Shown here one piece after another: positions 33,001-43,350 of a DNA stretch of 64,000 nt; position 1 is the first letter of the stretch, and every line of letters begins with the position of its first letter. A program made the position numbers and the translations under genes. The notes under the pieces were generated by a model. It saw only the letters and a program-made list of their open reading frames with translations, was not told where the DNA came from and ran no database searches. The DNA comes from Parapristionchus giblindavisi (taxonomy: Eukaryota > Nematoda > Chromadorea > Rhabditida > Diplogasteridae), in NCBI GenBank assembly GCA_943737045.1, contig CALSFV010000236.1, positions 350,001-414,000 on the forward strand, written 5' to 3'.

Positions 33001-33574
33001 AGGCGAGCATGGTGTTGAATTTCCATTTAAACTGGTAAAATTCGATGACGGAAAGTCGGAATTTGAACTCCCGCACCTGTTTGTGCGCGCGCTAATTCAA
33101 ATTACGTGTTTCCATTTTCGACTTTCCGGGTACTTTTTTAACGGGTGGAAAGTCGCCGATTTCGGCTTTCCACTCTTTTTTAACGAGCCTTAATTCTATA
33201 ATTCCCTTATTCTTAGTGAGACACTATCAAAAAAATCTTTTAAACTTAGGGAATTATTCACTAGAACGAAAAAAAAGCAACCATGTTTTGTTCTTTCGTA
33301 CGAAAACAATCGCTGTGATCAAGTAATTGCAGTGTATACAACATTTCTTCATGTTTTATTTCACGCTCAGATCTATCTATGTACAAGCACCATAAACAAT
33401 CTCTCTGTCACAGTCCAACGGCTGAATTATTCCCTTTTCGTAATTATGAACTTGCAGGAAGTCATGGCGCTTCGCGATCAACAAGCTCGCATTATATCGA
33501 TGTACTTCAATAGCAATGAGAAAGCCACTCCAGCTGTAGAATACATTAATCAATTCCTCCCTTATGATATATAA
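30066..33574 (+). CDS. nuclear hormone receptor 6 (10 exons, 376 aa, one doubtful acceptor)
   Basis: Exons: 30066-30148, 30349-30437, 30550-30730, 30773-30854, 30915-31034, 31142-31227, 31449-31547, 31869-31984, 32648-32805, 33458-33574; joined length is a multiple of three and open. P-box CRACASFFKR, finger 1 cysteines at 10, 13, 27, 30, finger 2 at 46, 53, 64, 67; the gap between the middle two cysteines of finger 2 is ten residues, one more than in NHR 4. Exon 5 must begin at GATGTCTATTTTGG to keep frame, but the preceding bases are AAATTAAG, not TTTCAG. NHR 4 has CGAAATTAAGAAGATTTCAG here, so about ten bases with the acceptor seem deleted. The nearest AG (CCTAG, 30896-30900) shifts frame into a stop. 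It may use a poor AAG acceptor or be a young pseudogene. It is the only array copy with exons 1-7. Confidence 0.82.
32150..32291. repeat. foldback with poly-C in intron 8 of NHR 6
   Basis: TGGCCGTATGCAAGAAAC at the left and GTTCTTGCATACGGCCA at the right, with a C run near 32237. Copies in units B, C and D (near 41994, 53331 and 62893) have C runs of different lengths. Confidence 0.8.
32831..33189. repeat. long-arm foldback, GGCTCGTTAAAAAA family (intron 9 of NHR 6)
   Basis: Same ends and arms as 17621-17983. It is absent from units B-D, where GGATCCATATGATTCTATAA is uninterrupted, so it inserted in unit A only, just 26 bases after exon 9. Confidence 0.85.
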
Positions 33575-33718
33575 TTGTAAATTGATGTATTATATTTTGA
33601 GTATTTTTGCCCTACAGTATCCTCTTTCATGATCAATCCCTGCCGAGAGTTTTCTGTGATTTATTTAATATTATTTTCTGTATTGTTTCATGCTGAGCAT
33701 TTCGATAAATATAATATA

Positions 33719-34220
33719 CAGTACAGCAGAATCCCGCCCTTGACATGGGATCCCCGGGTGTCCCGGGGTGTCCCCTCTGTCCCCTCGATTTTTACGCTGT
33801 GAATTAGGAATATGAGCTCTTCAAATAGGTTGCATTCTTTTACTCCAGGTTTGACCGAATTTATCACGGAAAGATTGGAATTTTATAAATTACGTAGCCT
33901 GAGAAAAAATATTGAAAAATTTAATTTCTTTCAATTTTTGACGAATGCCGCGCGAAAATTTTGAAGAAGTCGCGCACGCTCGGCAAATTCTATCGCAAAG
34001 TGACTTCGTTCCAGCATTTCTTTTCCTTAGCACAGTTGAGTTGACAAGCTTTTAAAAATCCAAACTTTCCTTGATTAATTCGGTCAAATCTGAAGCAAAA
34101 CAACGCAAACAATTTGAAGAGCTAATATTCTTTATTCACAGCGTTAAAAATCGAAGGGACAGAGGGGACACCCCGGGACACCCGGGGATCCCATGTCAAG
34201 GGCGGGATTCTGCTGTACTG
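33719..34220. mobile_element. 502-bp TA-flanked foldback, unit A only
   Basis: Ends CAGTACAGCAGAATCCCGCC and its complement, flanked by TA (33717-33718, 34221-34222). The arms continue through GACATGGGATCCCCGGGTGT and a GTCCCCTCTGTCCC block. Units B and C have the empty site (AATATAATATATATAGTATT). A Tc1/mariner-type MITE by its ends and TA target. Confidence 0.88.
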
Positions 34221-34222
34221 TA

Positions 34223-34834
34223 TATACAGTATAAAAGAAGAAGACCCTTGACATTGCATGACTGACTCCAGCCACGATTAACACGGAGTATAATGTTTAT
34301 AGAGAACGTAGAGTACGAAGGTTTCGTAGAAGACGTCCGAATCATCATCTTCAAAGATACGGTCATAATTTTGTAATTATGAAAATATTGCATATATTCA
34401 TTGTACATTTTGTTTCTTTTTATTGTTCATTGCCTACTATGAATTGGCTAGTATTATTATATGCTGTTTCTGTTCCCGGTACAAAATTAGTTTTGCTGAT
34501 AAGTTGATTCATTTGATGTAGCTAAATTTCAAACTTTCCATGATAAATACCATATTAATGGCGAATGAAACATATTCATGAATATTTTATTGCAGAATAA
34601 CAATAACAACACTATTGCTAGATTGGATTAACACACAAAAAAAACAAAGGGTGATAAACCAGTAGGTGAATGAGTGAGTGTAAAAAAGTCATGCTATATA
34701 TAAAATCATTTTCTATGCATAAAATCAAAAAAAAATTCTAATAACGATAGTAGACGCAAAGTATCTCTGCATTGCCACTAAACTTCAGGTTCCGGTTCAG
34801 CACAAATTACCCTCTCAATATCGTAGAAAGCGAA
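34223..34834. other. no gene recognised
   Basis: Unit A DNA between the foldback and the gene fragment. It is shared with B and C apart from their extra element near 43785 and 55117. Confidence 0.4.
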
Positions 34835-35030
34835 TTTGAACCGTTCCTGTTTCTCTCTCAATTGTTCGCTTCTTCGTTGCTAGCTCTTTCCAATGGCAGT
34901 CAATCAGTGTGCAGTGCAATGACAGTTCCACTGTTTCCCATCTGTGACTAGATGAATGAGTTTCGTTCCCACTCATGGACTTGACCACTCGAGTGCACAG
35001 ATACCGCTCGATGAGTTCTTAAAGAATTTC
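34835..35030 (-). pseudogene. fragment of the unrecognised gene family, unit A
   Basis: The minus strand reads about 60 open codons including SMSGNETHSSSHRWETVELS and DCHWKELATKKRTIERE. Compared with 21880-22080, a one-base length difference after KELATKK shifts the frame. Copies in units B (44400-44620) and C (55740-55960) also differ in frame. Confidence 0.4.
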
Positions 35031-35359
35031 AAAAGTATTATTAAATTAATAGTATTAATAGATGTACAAGTAAACGTATGCAATGCATACTATGCATGCA
35101 CTTTAAATGTAGAAATTAAATAAATAAGTTAGCAATACCATGATAAATTGAATCATATTTAAATTCAAATACTTACATATATGAAGACAATTAGTCGATA
35201 ATGACCTCCGAATGCATTGGAGATACGTTGAAGATCGTACATTCTAGAACATTAACTCATAAGTCATTAGCCAACTTCGACGTCGATATATCCTAGTTTT
35301 CCGTAGTCCTTGAAGTCTAGAAATTAGCCTCATTATGTGTGTAATCTGATTTTACTCTC

Positions 35360-35830
35360 ATTTCTTAGCTCCAATTGTATTGTTTCATACTGCTCCCGAT
35401 CATCAAGAGAGATGTAATGTAAAAGAGAGAGGAAAGAGAGTTTTTATTGGCGGAGTCCATGGGGTCAAAGTGACTGAGAGGGAGGAAGAAGGAGAGAGGG
35501 AATGGAGCCAGTGGTGGTAGAGAGAACAGTATCTGACAGATGGTCACAGGAGCATACGTTGCAAGACAGTAGAGATATTGTGTCCAATGATTACGAAAAC
35601 GGAATTATAGGAGATAATTCGTTACGAGAGATTATGTGAAAGACAGGGTGATCATGAGGATTTGATATCAGTGATCTAAATCCACTAACTAAATAGGAGT
35701 CTTTGTTAATTTTGTAAATACACATGGAAGAGAGAGAAGAAGAATGAAGAAGAGTGATATGAGGGGAAGGGAAAGGAGGATTTTAGTAAAAGCTCTTCAA
35801 ATACATTTAATGGTTAAAATAAAAAATAAA
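35360..35830. other. AG-rich unit DNA, no gene recognised
   Basis: Purine-rich on the plus strand (GAGAGAGG words). It resembles 39000-39330 in inverted orientation (the CTGTCAG...CCATTCCCTCTC region), so it forms part of the inverted pair within the unit. Confidence 0.4.
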
Positions 35831-35844
35831 TATTATGCACACAC

Positions 35845-35936
35845 CTCAATGGTCCAAATACCAATAGATTGATTACGATTTATTCCTCCTTTTAATAGAT
35901 CTAGACTTGTCAAGTAAGATTCGGCGATATAGGCGC
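35845..35936 (-). pseudogene. orphan exon of an unrecognised gene (unit A)
   Basis: A TTTTCAG acceptor, 92 coding bases reading AYIAESYLTSLDLLKGGINR and NQSIGIWTIE, then a GTGTGT donor. Exact equivalents are at 45417-45508 (unit B) and 56750-56841 (unit C), with one D-to-Y change. The inverted copy at 38858-38940 and the copy near 22230 stop after AYIA. The partner exons and family are not recognised. Confidence 0.45.
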
Positions 35937-36354
35937 CTGAAAATGCCAGCGTTAACGAATAAATATTACAAGAGCATAGGAAAGGAGTGAATGGTAAGAA
36001 ACGCTGAGACAAATTGAAGAGGGATATGGACATATTGAAAGTGATTCAAAGATATAAGGAGAAACAGAGGAATATAATATTCAGAAGAAGATAACATAGT
36101 ATTAGTGGTTAAAACATAATGAAGAGGTGTAATATGAATAGGATATATATACGATATAATAGGCGGAGTTTGGATGCGTCCATCCAACTACTACCATACA
36201 TCCTCACAATATGACTGACAAGAAGAGCCAGAAGGAATGAAGGTATAGTGTGACAGAAGAAGATGGACAAATGTGAAATGATACGGGGCCAGAGGTAAAG
36301 GCATTGAAATATAAATGTTGGCGAGGACTCTCGTTTTATGAAATGAATAAGCAA
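35937..36354 (-). repeat. repeat R1, unit A minus-strand copy
   Basis: Related to 22195-22632 and, inverted, to 38410-38857. An 81-codon open frame on the minus strand shares SHLSIFFCHT and SWMDASKLRLL with an open frame of the inverted copy. In unit B this copy is split by a mariner at 45763. Confidence 0.65.
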
Positions 36355-37033
36355 GTAAAAATAATGCTAATAGTAACGATCGTTGACTTATCCTATGACC
36401 TATAATACAAAAAAATTAACACTGAATAGTCTTTTTAAATAGTACAAAACTAAACCCGTCCGAATTTGAATACGCGCTTTTATTTTTATGGATCAGGGAT
36501 CCAGGAAATATGGGAATTTAAAAACCGATCGATCGAGTTTTGTTATACCCTTTTTGGTAAAAAAACTAGTCTCTATCCATAATTTTTGTTCCACTGGCTA
36601 TCGTAAGTTTATCGGATAAGCCAACGGTTGTGACTGTTAAAAGTGGAGCCCATGGAATATTTTCATAAACAAACTGTGAAGACAGAAAGGCAACAAAAGT
36701 TATCCTAAATACGTTTTTTTTGCTGATTCGGCTTATTGATCTCTAGAAACATCAATGCACCTTCCGGCCCGGCGCACTTTTCGAATATCGAGGATATTCG
36801 GCAAAGTTTCGAACTGGCCGGTTAATAATTCCGAACGTTTACCACTGCGCTATAGGATAGATGATATGAATACGCTTACATCCCGCATATCATTGGGCAC
36901 TTGCGCAGAGAGATTTACTTTTTTTTGAAAAGTGGAGGATAATATTTTTCCAAAAAAAAGTTAAGTCAAAGGTCAGAAAATGAAAAAAAAAGAAATATGA
37001 ACGTAATTATTATTATCTCTATTAATCAGTGAT
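36355..37033. other. no gene recognised
   Basis: Unit DNA between repeat R1 and the SINE; nothing named. Nearly identical in B (47176-) and C (57260-). Confidence 0.4.
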
Positions 37034-37089
37034 ACTTGAAAGTCCACTGATTAATAGAGATAGAGATAGAGATGATTAATAGAATAAGA

Positions 37090-37350
37090 GGCGAAGTGGT
37101 GTAGTGGTCTATGGCGCCCCCCATCATTCCATCTGACCTGGGTTCGAGTCCCGGTCGTTTCACCGCCTCCGCCCCACCAAGGCGCCCGAAAGGGGAATTG
37201 GTAGTTACTAGATCATGCGGTAAAGTAGGTCCGAAGAAGAGATTAGGCCGTCCGGACTGAATTGGCCTTGAAATATCACTGGCCTAGCAGTGATAACCCG
37301 CAGGACTTCGTGTGCCTTGAATAACGGGTTGTACCTTTACCTTTACCTTT
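37090..37350 (+). mobile_element. tRNA-derived SINE, unit A (most complete copy)
   Basis: The head 37090-37163 is tRNA-like: A-box GTGGTGTAGTGGTCTATGG, T-arm CTGGGTTCGAGTCCCGG. The body has CACCAAGGCGCCCGAAAGGG and TTAGGCCGTCCGGACTG, and the tail is repeated CCTTTA. A 14-bp direct repeat ACTTGAAAGTCCAC occurs at 37034-37047 and 37351-37364, with 42 bases of extra sequence between the left copy and the head. Truncated relatives are at 11494, 22684, 25600 and 28135. Confidence 0.88.
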
Positions 37351-37577
37351 ACTTGAAAGTCCACAAGTATCACCTGTGGACTTTCAGTTTCAAAAGTTTT
37401 TCAAGTTTCAAGAACGAGTGGTTAGCCACATTTTGAGATACAATTACTTGTGGTAGAAATATTCTATTTTTTATGAGAATCGCTAATCATTGCCATATTT
37501 TGCATGTGATTACTGACAAATTTTAACTATTTGCGGATGGTCCAACGCGTTAACTATTGACACCTCTGAAAAGTGTG

Positions 37578-37671
37578 TTAAAGGCACCCAGAGCAAATTT
37601 GAAACTCTCCGCTCTGGCAATACTCTCTCGCTTCCTATGTCCACGTGAGAGTGTTTCAGAGCGGAGAACAA
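37578..37671. repeat. TTAA-type foldback, unit A
   Basis: TTAAAGGCACCCAGAGCAAA, then CTCCGCTCTGGCAATACTCTC pairing with GAGAGTGTTTCAGAGCGGAG. The right terminus is worn. Confidence 0.65.
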
Positions 37672-38409
37672 CATTATTTATCTACCAATAGGTTCCTTTT
37701 CTTAAATGTTCTTTTAAGAGAAGGAATAAATGTTGTTTTCGCAATCAGTTAGGCTAGTCTCACAACTATCAATAAAACGGAGGAGAATTTTTTTTCCTGT
37801 ACAAAGAGGTTTTTATTTTCATACACTTTTATATGAGATCCGTGATAAGAACATTATTTATTGATATTACTAATATTTCCAAGTTGTAACATTATTGTGC
37901 ATGCGTATAATTTTTTGGCACTTCTTTGATTTCTGGTCCAGATCATAATATAGATTAATTCTAGTCATTTCTCATTCCTCACCACTCATTAGTCATTTCG
38001 CGTAGTAACCTACCCTTTTTTCGGTAGTGGTAAAACCAACCGCATCATGATTGATAGAATGATGAAATGAGAGTTTTGCCTCCTCTTTTCCCATACTCAT
38101 CCTAATCCAATTTCATTTTCATATCACCCCCATTCCCCAATAAAAGCATTCGATTTTTTTTCTCCGGTTCAGTTCAGAGCTCTCCCATCTTGAGGAGAGC
38201 TCGCGGAGCATTTCGCCCCGTGGACATCGTCCTCCCTGTGAGGAGGACGACCCCTCCATTCGATCGAAAAGATCGAAATGGGGAGGGGGGGGGTGAACGA
38301 CGGGGTGGGCCAGAAATCAAAGAAGTTCCAATTTCTTTGTACACTTTAATAAATATTAACGCAATAGTTTGTATTTACTTATTCATTTAATAAAAACGAG
38401 AGGCTGCAT
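37672..38409. other. no gene recognised
   Basis: Includes a GA/CT hairpin-rich patch at 38180-38300 (GAGCTCTCCCATCTTGAGGA / GAGAGCTC; CCTCCATTCGATCG / CGAAATGGGGAGG) with a G run whose length differs between units. Confidence 0.4.
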
Positions 38410-38940
38410 ATGCGGCCTTCAGTCTTCGCCAACCTTCTATCTATATAGTCTTTACCTCTGGCGTCATATCATTTCACATCTTTCCATCTTTTTCTGTCAC
38501 ACTATGCCATCATACCTTCTGGCTCTTCTTGTCGTTCATATTGTGAGCATGGACGGTAACAGTTGGATGGATGCGTCCAAACTCCGCCTATTGCATCGTA
38601 ATAGATCACATTCATATTACATCACTTCATTATGTTTTGGCTACTCATCATACTATTTGCTTCCTCACTTTCTCCTTGTCTCTTTCAGTCACTGGCCCTT
38701 TCAATATGTTCCTCTTTAATTTCTCTCAATACCTCTTACCATTCTCTTGTTTCCTATAATATATTCGTTCACAATCATTATACAATTAATCGTCCTTCTA
38801 TCTCACTAATTTCCAACGCTCTAATATTATTTAAACGGTAATTTTGATATTTTCAGGCGCTTATATCGCCTAATCTTACTTCATTAGTCTATATCTATTC
38901 CAAGGAGGAACAATTCGTAAATAATCAATTGTAATATGGA
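38410..38940 (+). repeat. repeat R1, unit A plus-strand (inverted) copy
   Basis: Inverted relative of 35845-36354. A 116-codon open frame (38369-38719) overlaps it, but the exon after TTTTCAG (38858) stops at once. Same in units B (49260-49790) and C (59311-59840). Confidence 0.6.
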
Positions 38941-39996
38941 TAATTGAGGTATCATATTTATTATTCTTTTAAACATTTAATTTCTCTACTGAACTTTTAC
39001 CAAAATCCTACCCATCTTCTCTCCTATATTTTTTCCTTTCCCTCTATTTTGTGAAACAATGCGTTGATCTTTGATCTCTATGCTGCGTATTTACCCAATT
39101 AACAAATACTCGGACTAAGTTTAGTGCTCCTGTGACAATCTGTCAGCCACCTTTCCATCCCCTTTTCTACCACAACCTCTGTCTCCCATTCCCTCTCAAT
39201 TTCTTCCCCTCTCAATCATTCCAATAACTATAACATGGACCAAGAATCACAATCAGCAAACAAAATCTACTTCTATCTACCCTCTCTCTTTTGAAATATG
39301 ACTCTCTTGATGGTCGAGAAGAGCATGAAACAATATAATTAGAGCTAAAAAAATAAATATATAGGATTCTAAAAACAAATATTTAGGATTCTAAGACTTC
39401 ATATCTGGTGGTGTCCATTCACTAATGCCAATACATTAGCAAGTTGCTGCCAATGGTTACTCCGGAAAGACCATCTAGCGGCAGCAATGATGCCATATCT
39501 TCCAGAGAGTAATACAATCTTAGTGAATACGTATAAAATTTAAACATAAACATAATTTAGGCGGTTATGGAGCACACAAGCACTCTATCCTCGCTATAAA
39601 ATACATACGCTGGATAGAAGAGAAATAATGGCAGCCAACAACGTGATAGGGATTCTGGGATGCTAGTTGGTTTTACGTTTGAAATAAGTCTCGTTTTTTT
39701 TCTCTCTCGTATGTTTTACCTAACAAGCTCTCATTTATAATACTTGTTGTTTCAATTGTTGTCGCATCTTATGGATGTATGATAAATAATATAAAATAAA
39801 TAAGTCCTGAAAACGATATATTTTTAGTTATCACGGTTGTCTCAATTGTTTTCCTCGTGGATCAACACTGGGAGGTGAAATTCACTCCATCGACGTACCA
39901 TGACGGACTAGGAATAGATCTCATGGAACAGAAGGGATACAATGCGAATGCGATTATGAGATAAGGAGAAATTCTTCAAGGAGATTGATGTTTATC
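38941..39996. other. no gene recognised
   Basis: At 39705-39795, AAGCTCTCATTTATAATACT...TTGTTGTTTCAATTGTTGTC GCATCTTATGGATGTATGA resembles 8535-8613 in intron 7 of NHR 2; it is probably the end of a dispersed repeat. Confidence 0.4.
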
Positions 39997-40119
39997 TTTA
40001 AAGTGATACTCCAAGCTAATTTGAAACTCTCCGCTCTGGCCACACTCTCTCACTTTCTTTGTCTGCGAGAGAGTATTACCAATGCAGAGGGTAAAATTCG
40101 CTTGGGGTGTGCCTTTAAA
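39997..40119. repeat. TTAA-type foldback, unit A (best example)
   Basis: Ends TTTAAAGTGATACTCCAAGC and GCTTGGGGTGTGCCTTTAAA, inner arms CTCTGGCCACACTCTCTCAC and CGAGAGAGTATTACCAATGC. Repeated in units B (50847-50969) and C (60898-61020). Confidence 0.8.
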
Positions 40120-40495
40120 CTATCACAATCTCTATTTAAACAAGTACTTACAGGTTGTCGATAGATTGAAGGTACATGATGCTTTATACGGAGGACTATT
40201 TACAATAATTTTTATTAATTTTCACCCCCCCCCCTCTAATCTGTTCATGAACATTTTTAAGCGTAGAAAACGATATCGTATTTACAATTAGCATTACTTG
40301 TTACTTTTCACACTTACTTATTCACCTAGTCCCCTTTGTTTTTAGTTTGCAAATAATCAATCAATATTGTTGTTATTGTTGTTCTGATATAAAGTATTCT
40401 TGAATATGTTTTATTCAACATTAATGTATACATAAAATATTTATTCGCTATATATCTACATATACATACTGCCTAGTACTTACTAGTAGAAGGCA

Positions 40496-40585
40496 TCACC
40501 AAGAATGATCTTCTCCTACTTTATCCACCTCCTCCTCCTTCTTCTTCTTCTTAGGAAAGTACTCGTTGATGGCTCTCTGAGTCAG
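40496..40585 (-). pseudogene. orphan 3' exon, Lys/Glu-rich (unit A)
   Basis: After a ACTTTAG acceptor the minus strand reads LTQRAINEYFPKKKKKEEEV and ends DHSW and TGA. Same at 51346-51435 and 61397-61486. No donor exon could be fixed upstream: 40680-40760 holds an ALHCMTDFELLKKKLPEEG frame that ends in a stop. Family unknown; possibly the end of a gene cut by the array. Confidence 0.35.
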
Positions 40586-40863
40586 CTAAAGTATATTTAT
40601 TTGTAAATGTAGATACATATATATCCTCATCCTTATGGTTACTATTTTTTATATTAACTCAAATTCTTTGAGGAGACGGTCTCCTTATCCTTCCTCGGGT
40701 AGTTTTTTCTTCAGCAGTTCGAAGTCGGTCATGCAATGGAGAGCTCCTATCGTTTACGAATGATAAATCGATAATCAATATATACATACTTTCTCAAAAA
40801 ATTGAAAAAAATTACAAAATTGCATTTACTAGCTTAATGATCTGGAAGTTTCTCTAACAAATA

Positions 40864-41436
40864 TTAGGTTGAGTCATAAGTCTTGTCGCATTTTTGGCAC
40901 TTTAAACAAATCTAAATAACTTTATCTCCGTAAAAGCAAATCAATCAAAGTAAGCGGCATCTGCGTCGACGCCTTTCCACCAAAGTTCGGGTAGCTTGTG
41001 GATACTGTGCTTCCAGAAGACACGGCTGCTTAGAGGCAAAGTAGTTGGTCAGCCAGATTTCGACCTTCCGCTGATTGTTGAACTGTACTCCTCCGAGAGT
41101 GAGCTGCATATCGGAAAACAAGCGGTAATCGCTAGTAGCCAAGTCGGGCGAGTAGGGAGGGTGGGGGACAACATGGCAGTCAAAGTCCAACAGGACTTTT
41201 TTGGTCATCCTTGCCACATGGGGTCGGGCGTTGTCGCGCTGGAAGTGAATCCGGTCGCGCAGCCAGGGTGTGGATGGGACCTTGGACTTCAGGGTCTGTA
41301 GTTGGCGAGAGTATACCGCGGCCGTAATAGTCGACTCCTGTGGGAACAGCTCCCAATACACCACACCGCCTCTGCCCGACCACACAGAGAGTATGATCTA
41401 CTTCTGGTGAAGTTCGAATTTGGCGATGGAAAAAAA
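40864..41436 (-). mobile_element. mariner fragment at the right edge of unit A
   Basis: Starts with the TIR-like TTAGGTTGAGTCATAAGTC after TA. The minus strand (41385-40945) encodes the C-terminal half of a mariner transposase with the second catalytic aspartate in QRDNARPHVA and the third in HPPYSPDLATSDYRLF, 34 residues apart as in DD34D. A stop lies upstream (HQK*IIL), and the element is cut at 41436 where unit B begins, so the N-terminal half is missing. Confidence 0.93.
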
Positions 41437-41712
41437 ACTCTACAAAAGGTCTCAGCCACCGTACAAATTCCTTTACAAACCAAAAAGAAAACGCCTTTTT
41501 CTGCACAGCTTCTCCTCTCTTAGCAGAGATTTTTTCATAAGGTCTGTCGAAGTTTTTTGTAAAGGAATTGATGCGGCGTCAGAATAATTGTTTCGGTAAC
41601 ATTGTTGAATACTGTATGGAATAGTATGATCAGAAAACTAAGAATTTGATAAACTACTGAAATATCATTATTTCGAAACGTAATATTATAAATTACATCG
41701 TTTTTACTTCAG

Positions 41713-43350
41713 CATGATGGCGGACTACAACGAAGGATATATCTCGCTTCTCATGCCTATTATCACTAAATCTAATTTCACTCGAACAGAGTATGATGCT
41801 CTAATGGGACTATCAATGTGGGACTTAGGTGAGGGTCAACGATTAATCTAAACATATAATCAGTAATACTCCATCGTTATATTATTATATAAGCGGTTTA
41901 AAAAGGGATTAGCTTGCTATAAAGAGCATTAAAGCCACCCACCAATTTTTTTATCTAATTTCACTCCCCCATTTTAGCTCGCGTTTTCACCAGTGGCCGT
42001 ATGCAAGAAACTTTTTGCTGGGAAATGTGACGTCATCAGCGTAGGCGGAGGAGTTTTCCAAATTTCCTCCGCCTAATTCCCCCCCCCCCCCCCCCCCCGC
42101 TAATGACGCCATATTTTCCTGGAAAACGGTTCTTGCATACGGCCACAGGGCTGGGATTTTTTTACTCAAAATAAGCAATAATTGTTGTTTAAATGAAGAC
42201 CAACTTGAAATAAAGCTAAAAAAATTCATGGAAAAGTGGGAAAATAATTTTGTTGTTGTTTTTCCTTGGCGAGAAATTCTTTTTGTTGAACCCGAACAAA
42301 AACTTCTTTCTTCACATTAGTTTTGTTTACCAGCCAGCCCTGGTTGTCACATTACTACTAGCCATATATATAATAATTGAATAACTCATTGTCGTTCTCA
42401 GTCTACGATCTATTCCATTATAATATAATAATTTATTATAATATTATACTATTACAATATTATCTATTATAATCTATTATAATATAATAAATATTATATT
42501 GCCAGGTGCCTCTCCAGACTTATCTGATGACGTCATAAAGTTAGGCGAGGAGATATCAAAGGAAATATTGATTGATTTCAATAGGTATTACAAGAAGGAA
42601 TTAGGATTGACAAACTATTCAGTCAGAATGGGCAATTTGTTGACGGCGAGACATGCTATGCAGGTACTAGTTTCAAGGATCCATATGATTCTATAATTCC
42701 CTTATTCTTAGTGAGACACTATCAGAAAAATCTTTTAAACTTAGGGAATTATTCACTAGAACGAAAAAAAAAGCAACCATGTTTCGTTCTTTCGTACGAA
42801 AACTGTCGCTGTGATCAAGTAATTGCAGTGTATTGAGAGTATAAAATAAACTTGTTTATTTGGTACGAGAGTAGCCAACCACTCCCACAAGAGACTTTCT
42901 TGTTTTGCATGGTTCAGAAACTATGCCGATCTCTTTTATATATCACATAGCGCGCGGCGAAGGTCAGCCGGGTTAGAGAGAGGCAGCGGAGAGAAAATCG
43001 AGAGGCGGGGCGAGATGTAGAAGGCTACATCTCGACCTCCTCTCGATTGTGACTTCCGTTCGTTAGCACTGTTTGTCATTTTCTTATGCAAGTACATTTT
43101 ATACGCACAATATACAACATTTCTTCATGTTTTATTTCACGCTCAGATCTATCTATGTACAAGCACCATAAACAATCTCTCTGTCACAGTCCAACGGCGG
43201 AATTATTCCCTTTTCGTAATTATGAAATTACAGGAAGTCATGGCGCTTCGCGATCAACAAGCTCGCATTATATCGATGTACTTCAATAGCAATGAGAAAG
43301 CCACTCCAGCTGTAGAATACATTAATCAATTCCTCCCTTATGATATATAA
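41713..43350 (+). pseudogene. 5'-truncated nuclear hormone receptor copy, unit B (exons 8-10)
   Basis: Exons 41713-41828, 42506-42663 and 43234-43350 correspond to exons 8-10 of NHR 6, with intact splice sites and open frames. Exons 1-7 are absent; upstream is the mariner fragment. Exon 9 reads ILIDFNRYYKKELGLTNYS, against ILIDLNRYYKKDMGLANYS in NHR 6; KELGL is the form in all other receptors here. It lacks the DNA-binding domain and has no evident start codon context, so most likely it is a pseudogene, but a ligand-domain fragment could be made from a new promoter. Confidence 0.85.
42833..43110. mobile_element. 278-bp TA-flanked foldback, unit B
   Basis: Ends TTGAGAGTATAAAATAAACTTG-like and, inverted, TTGTGCGTATAAAATGTACT, flanked by TA; the centre folds (CGAGATGTAGAAGGCTACATCTCG). 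Absent from NHR 6 (empty site CAGTGTATACAACATT). Also at 54165-54442 and 63723-64000; a relative is at 10690-10911. Confidence 0.85.

Larger units (their letters stand above)
31573..41436. repeat. tandem array unit A (9,864 bp)
   Basis: Starts in intron 7 of NHR 6 at ACTCTACAAAAGGTC and ends inside a mariner, where the next unit starts with the same ACTCTACAAAAGGTC. The left half (to about 36.04 kb) differs from B and C at many sites and by several indels; the right half is almost identical to them. It has private insertions at 32831-33189 and 33719-34220 and lacks the two extra elements shared by B and C. Confidence 0.92.

Noticed and set aside
38369..38719. 116-codon hydrophobic open frame repeated at 49219 and 59270
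   Set aside because: Identity between units reflects recent duplication. The diverged relative at 22.2-22.6 kb does not keep this frame, and no family is recognised; left as repeat R1.
42833..43110. Solo LTR (TG...CA ends when read on the minus strand, AATAAA near one end)
   Set aside because: The ends are inverted repeats of each other and the target is a TA dinucleotide, which fits a foldback DNA element better.
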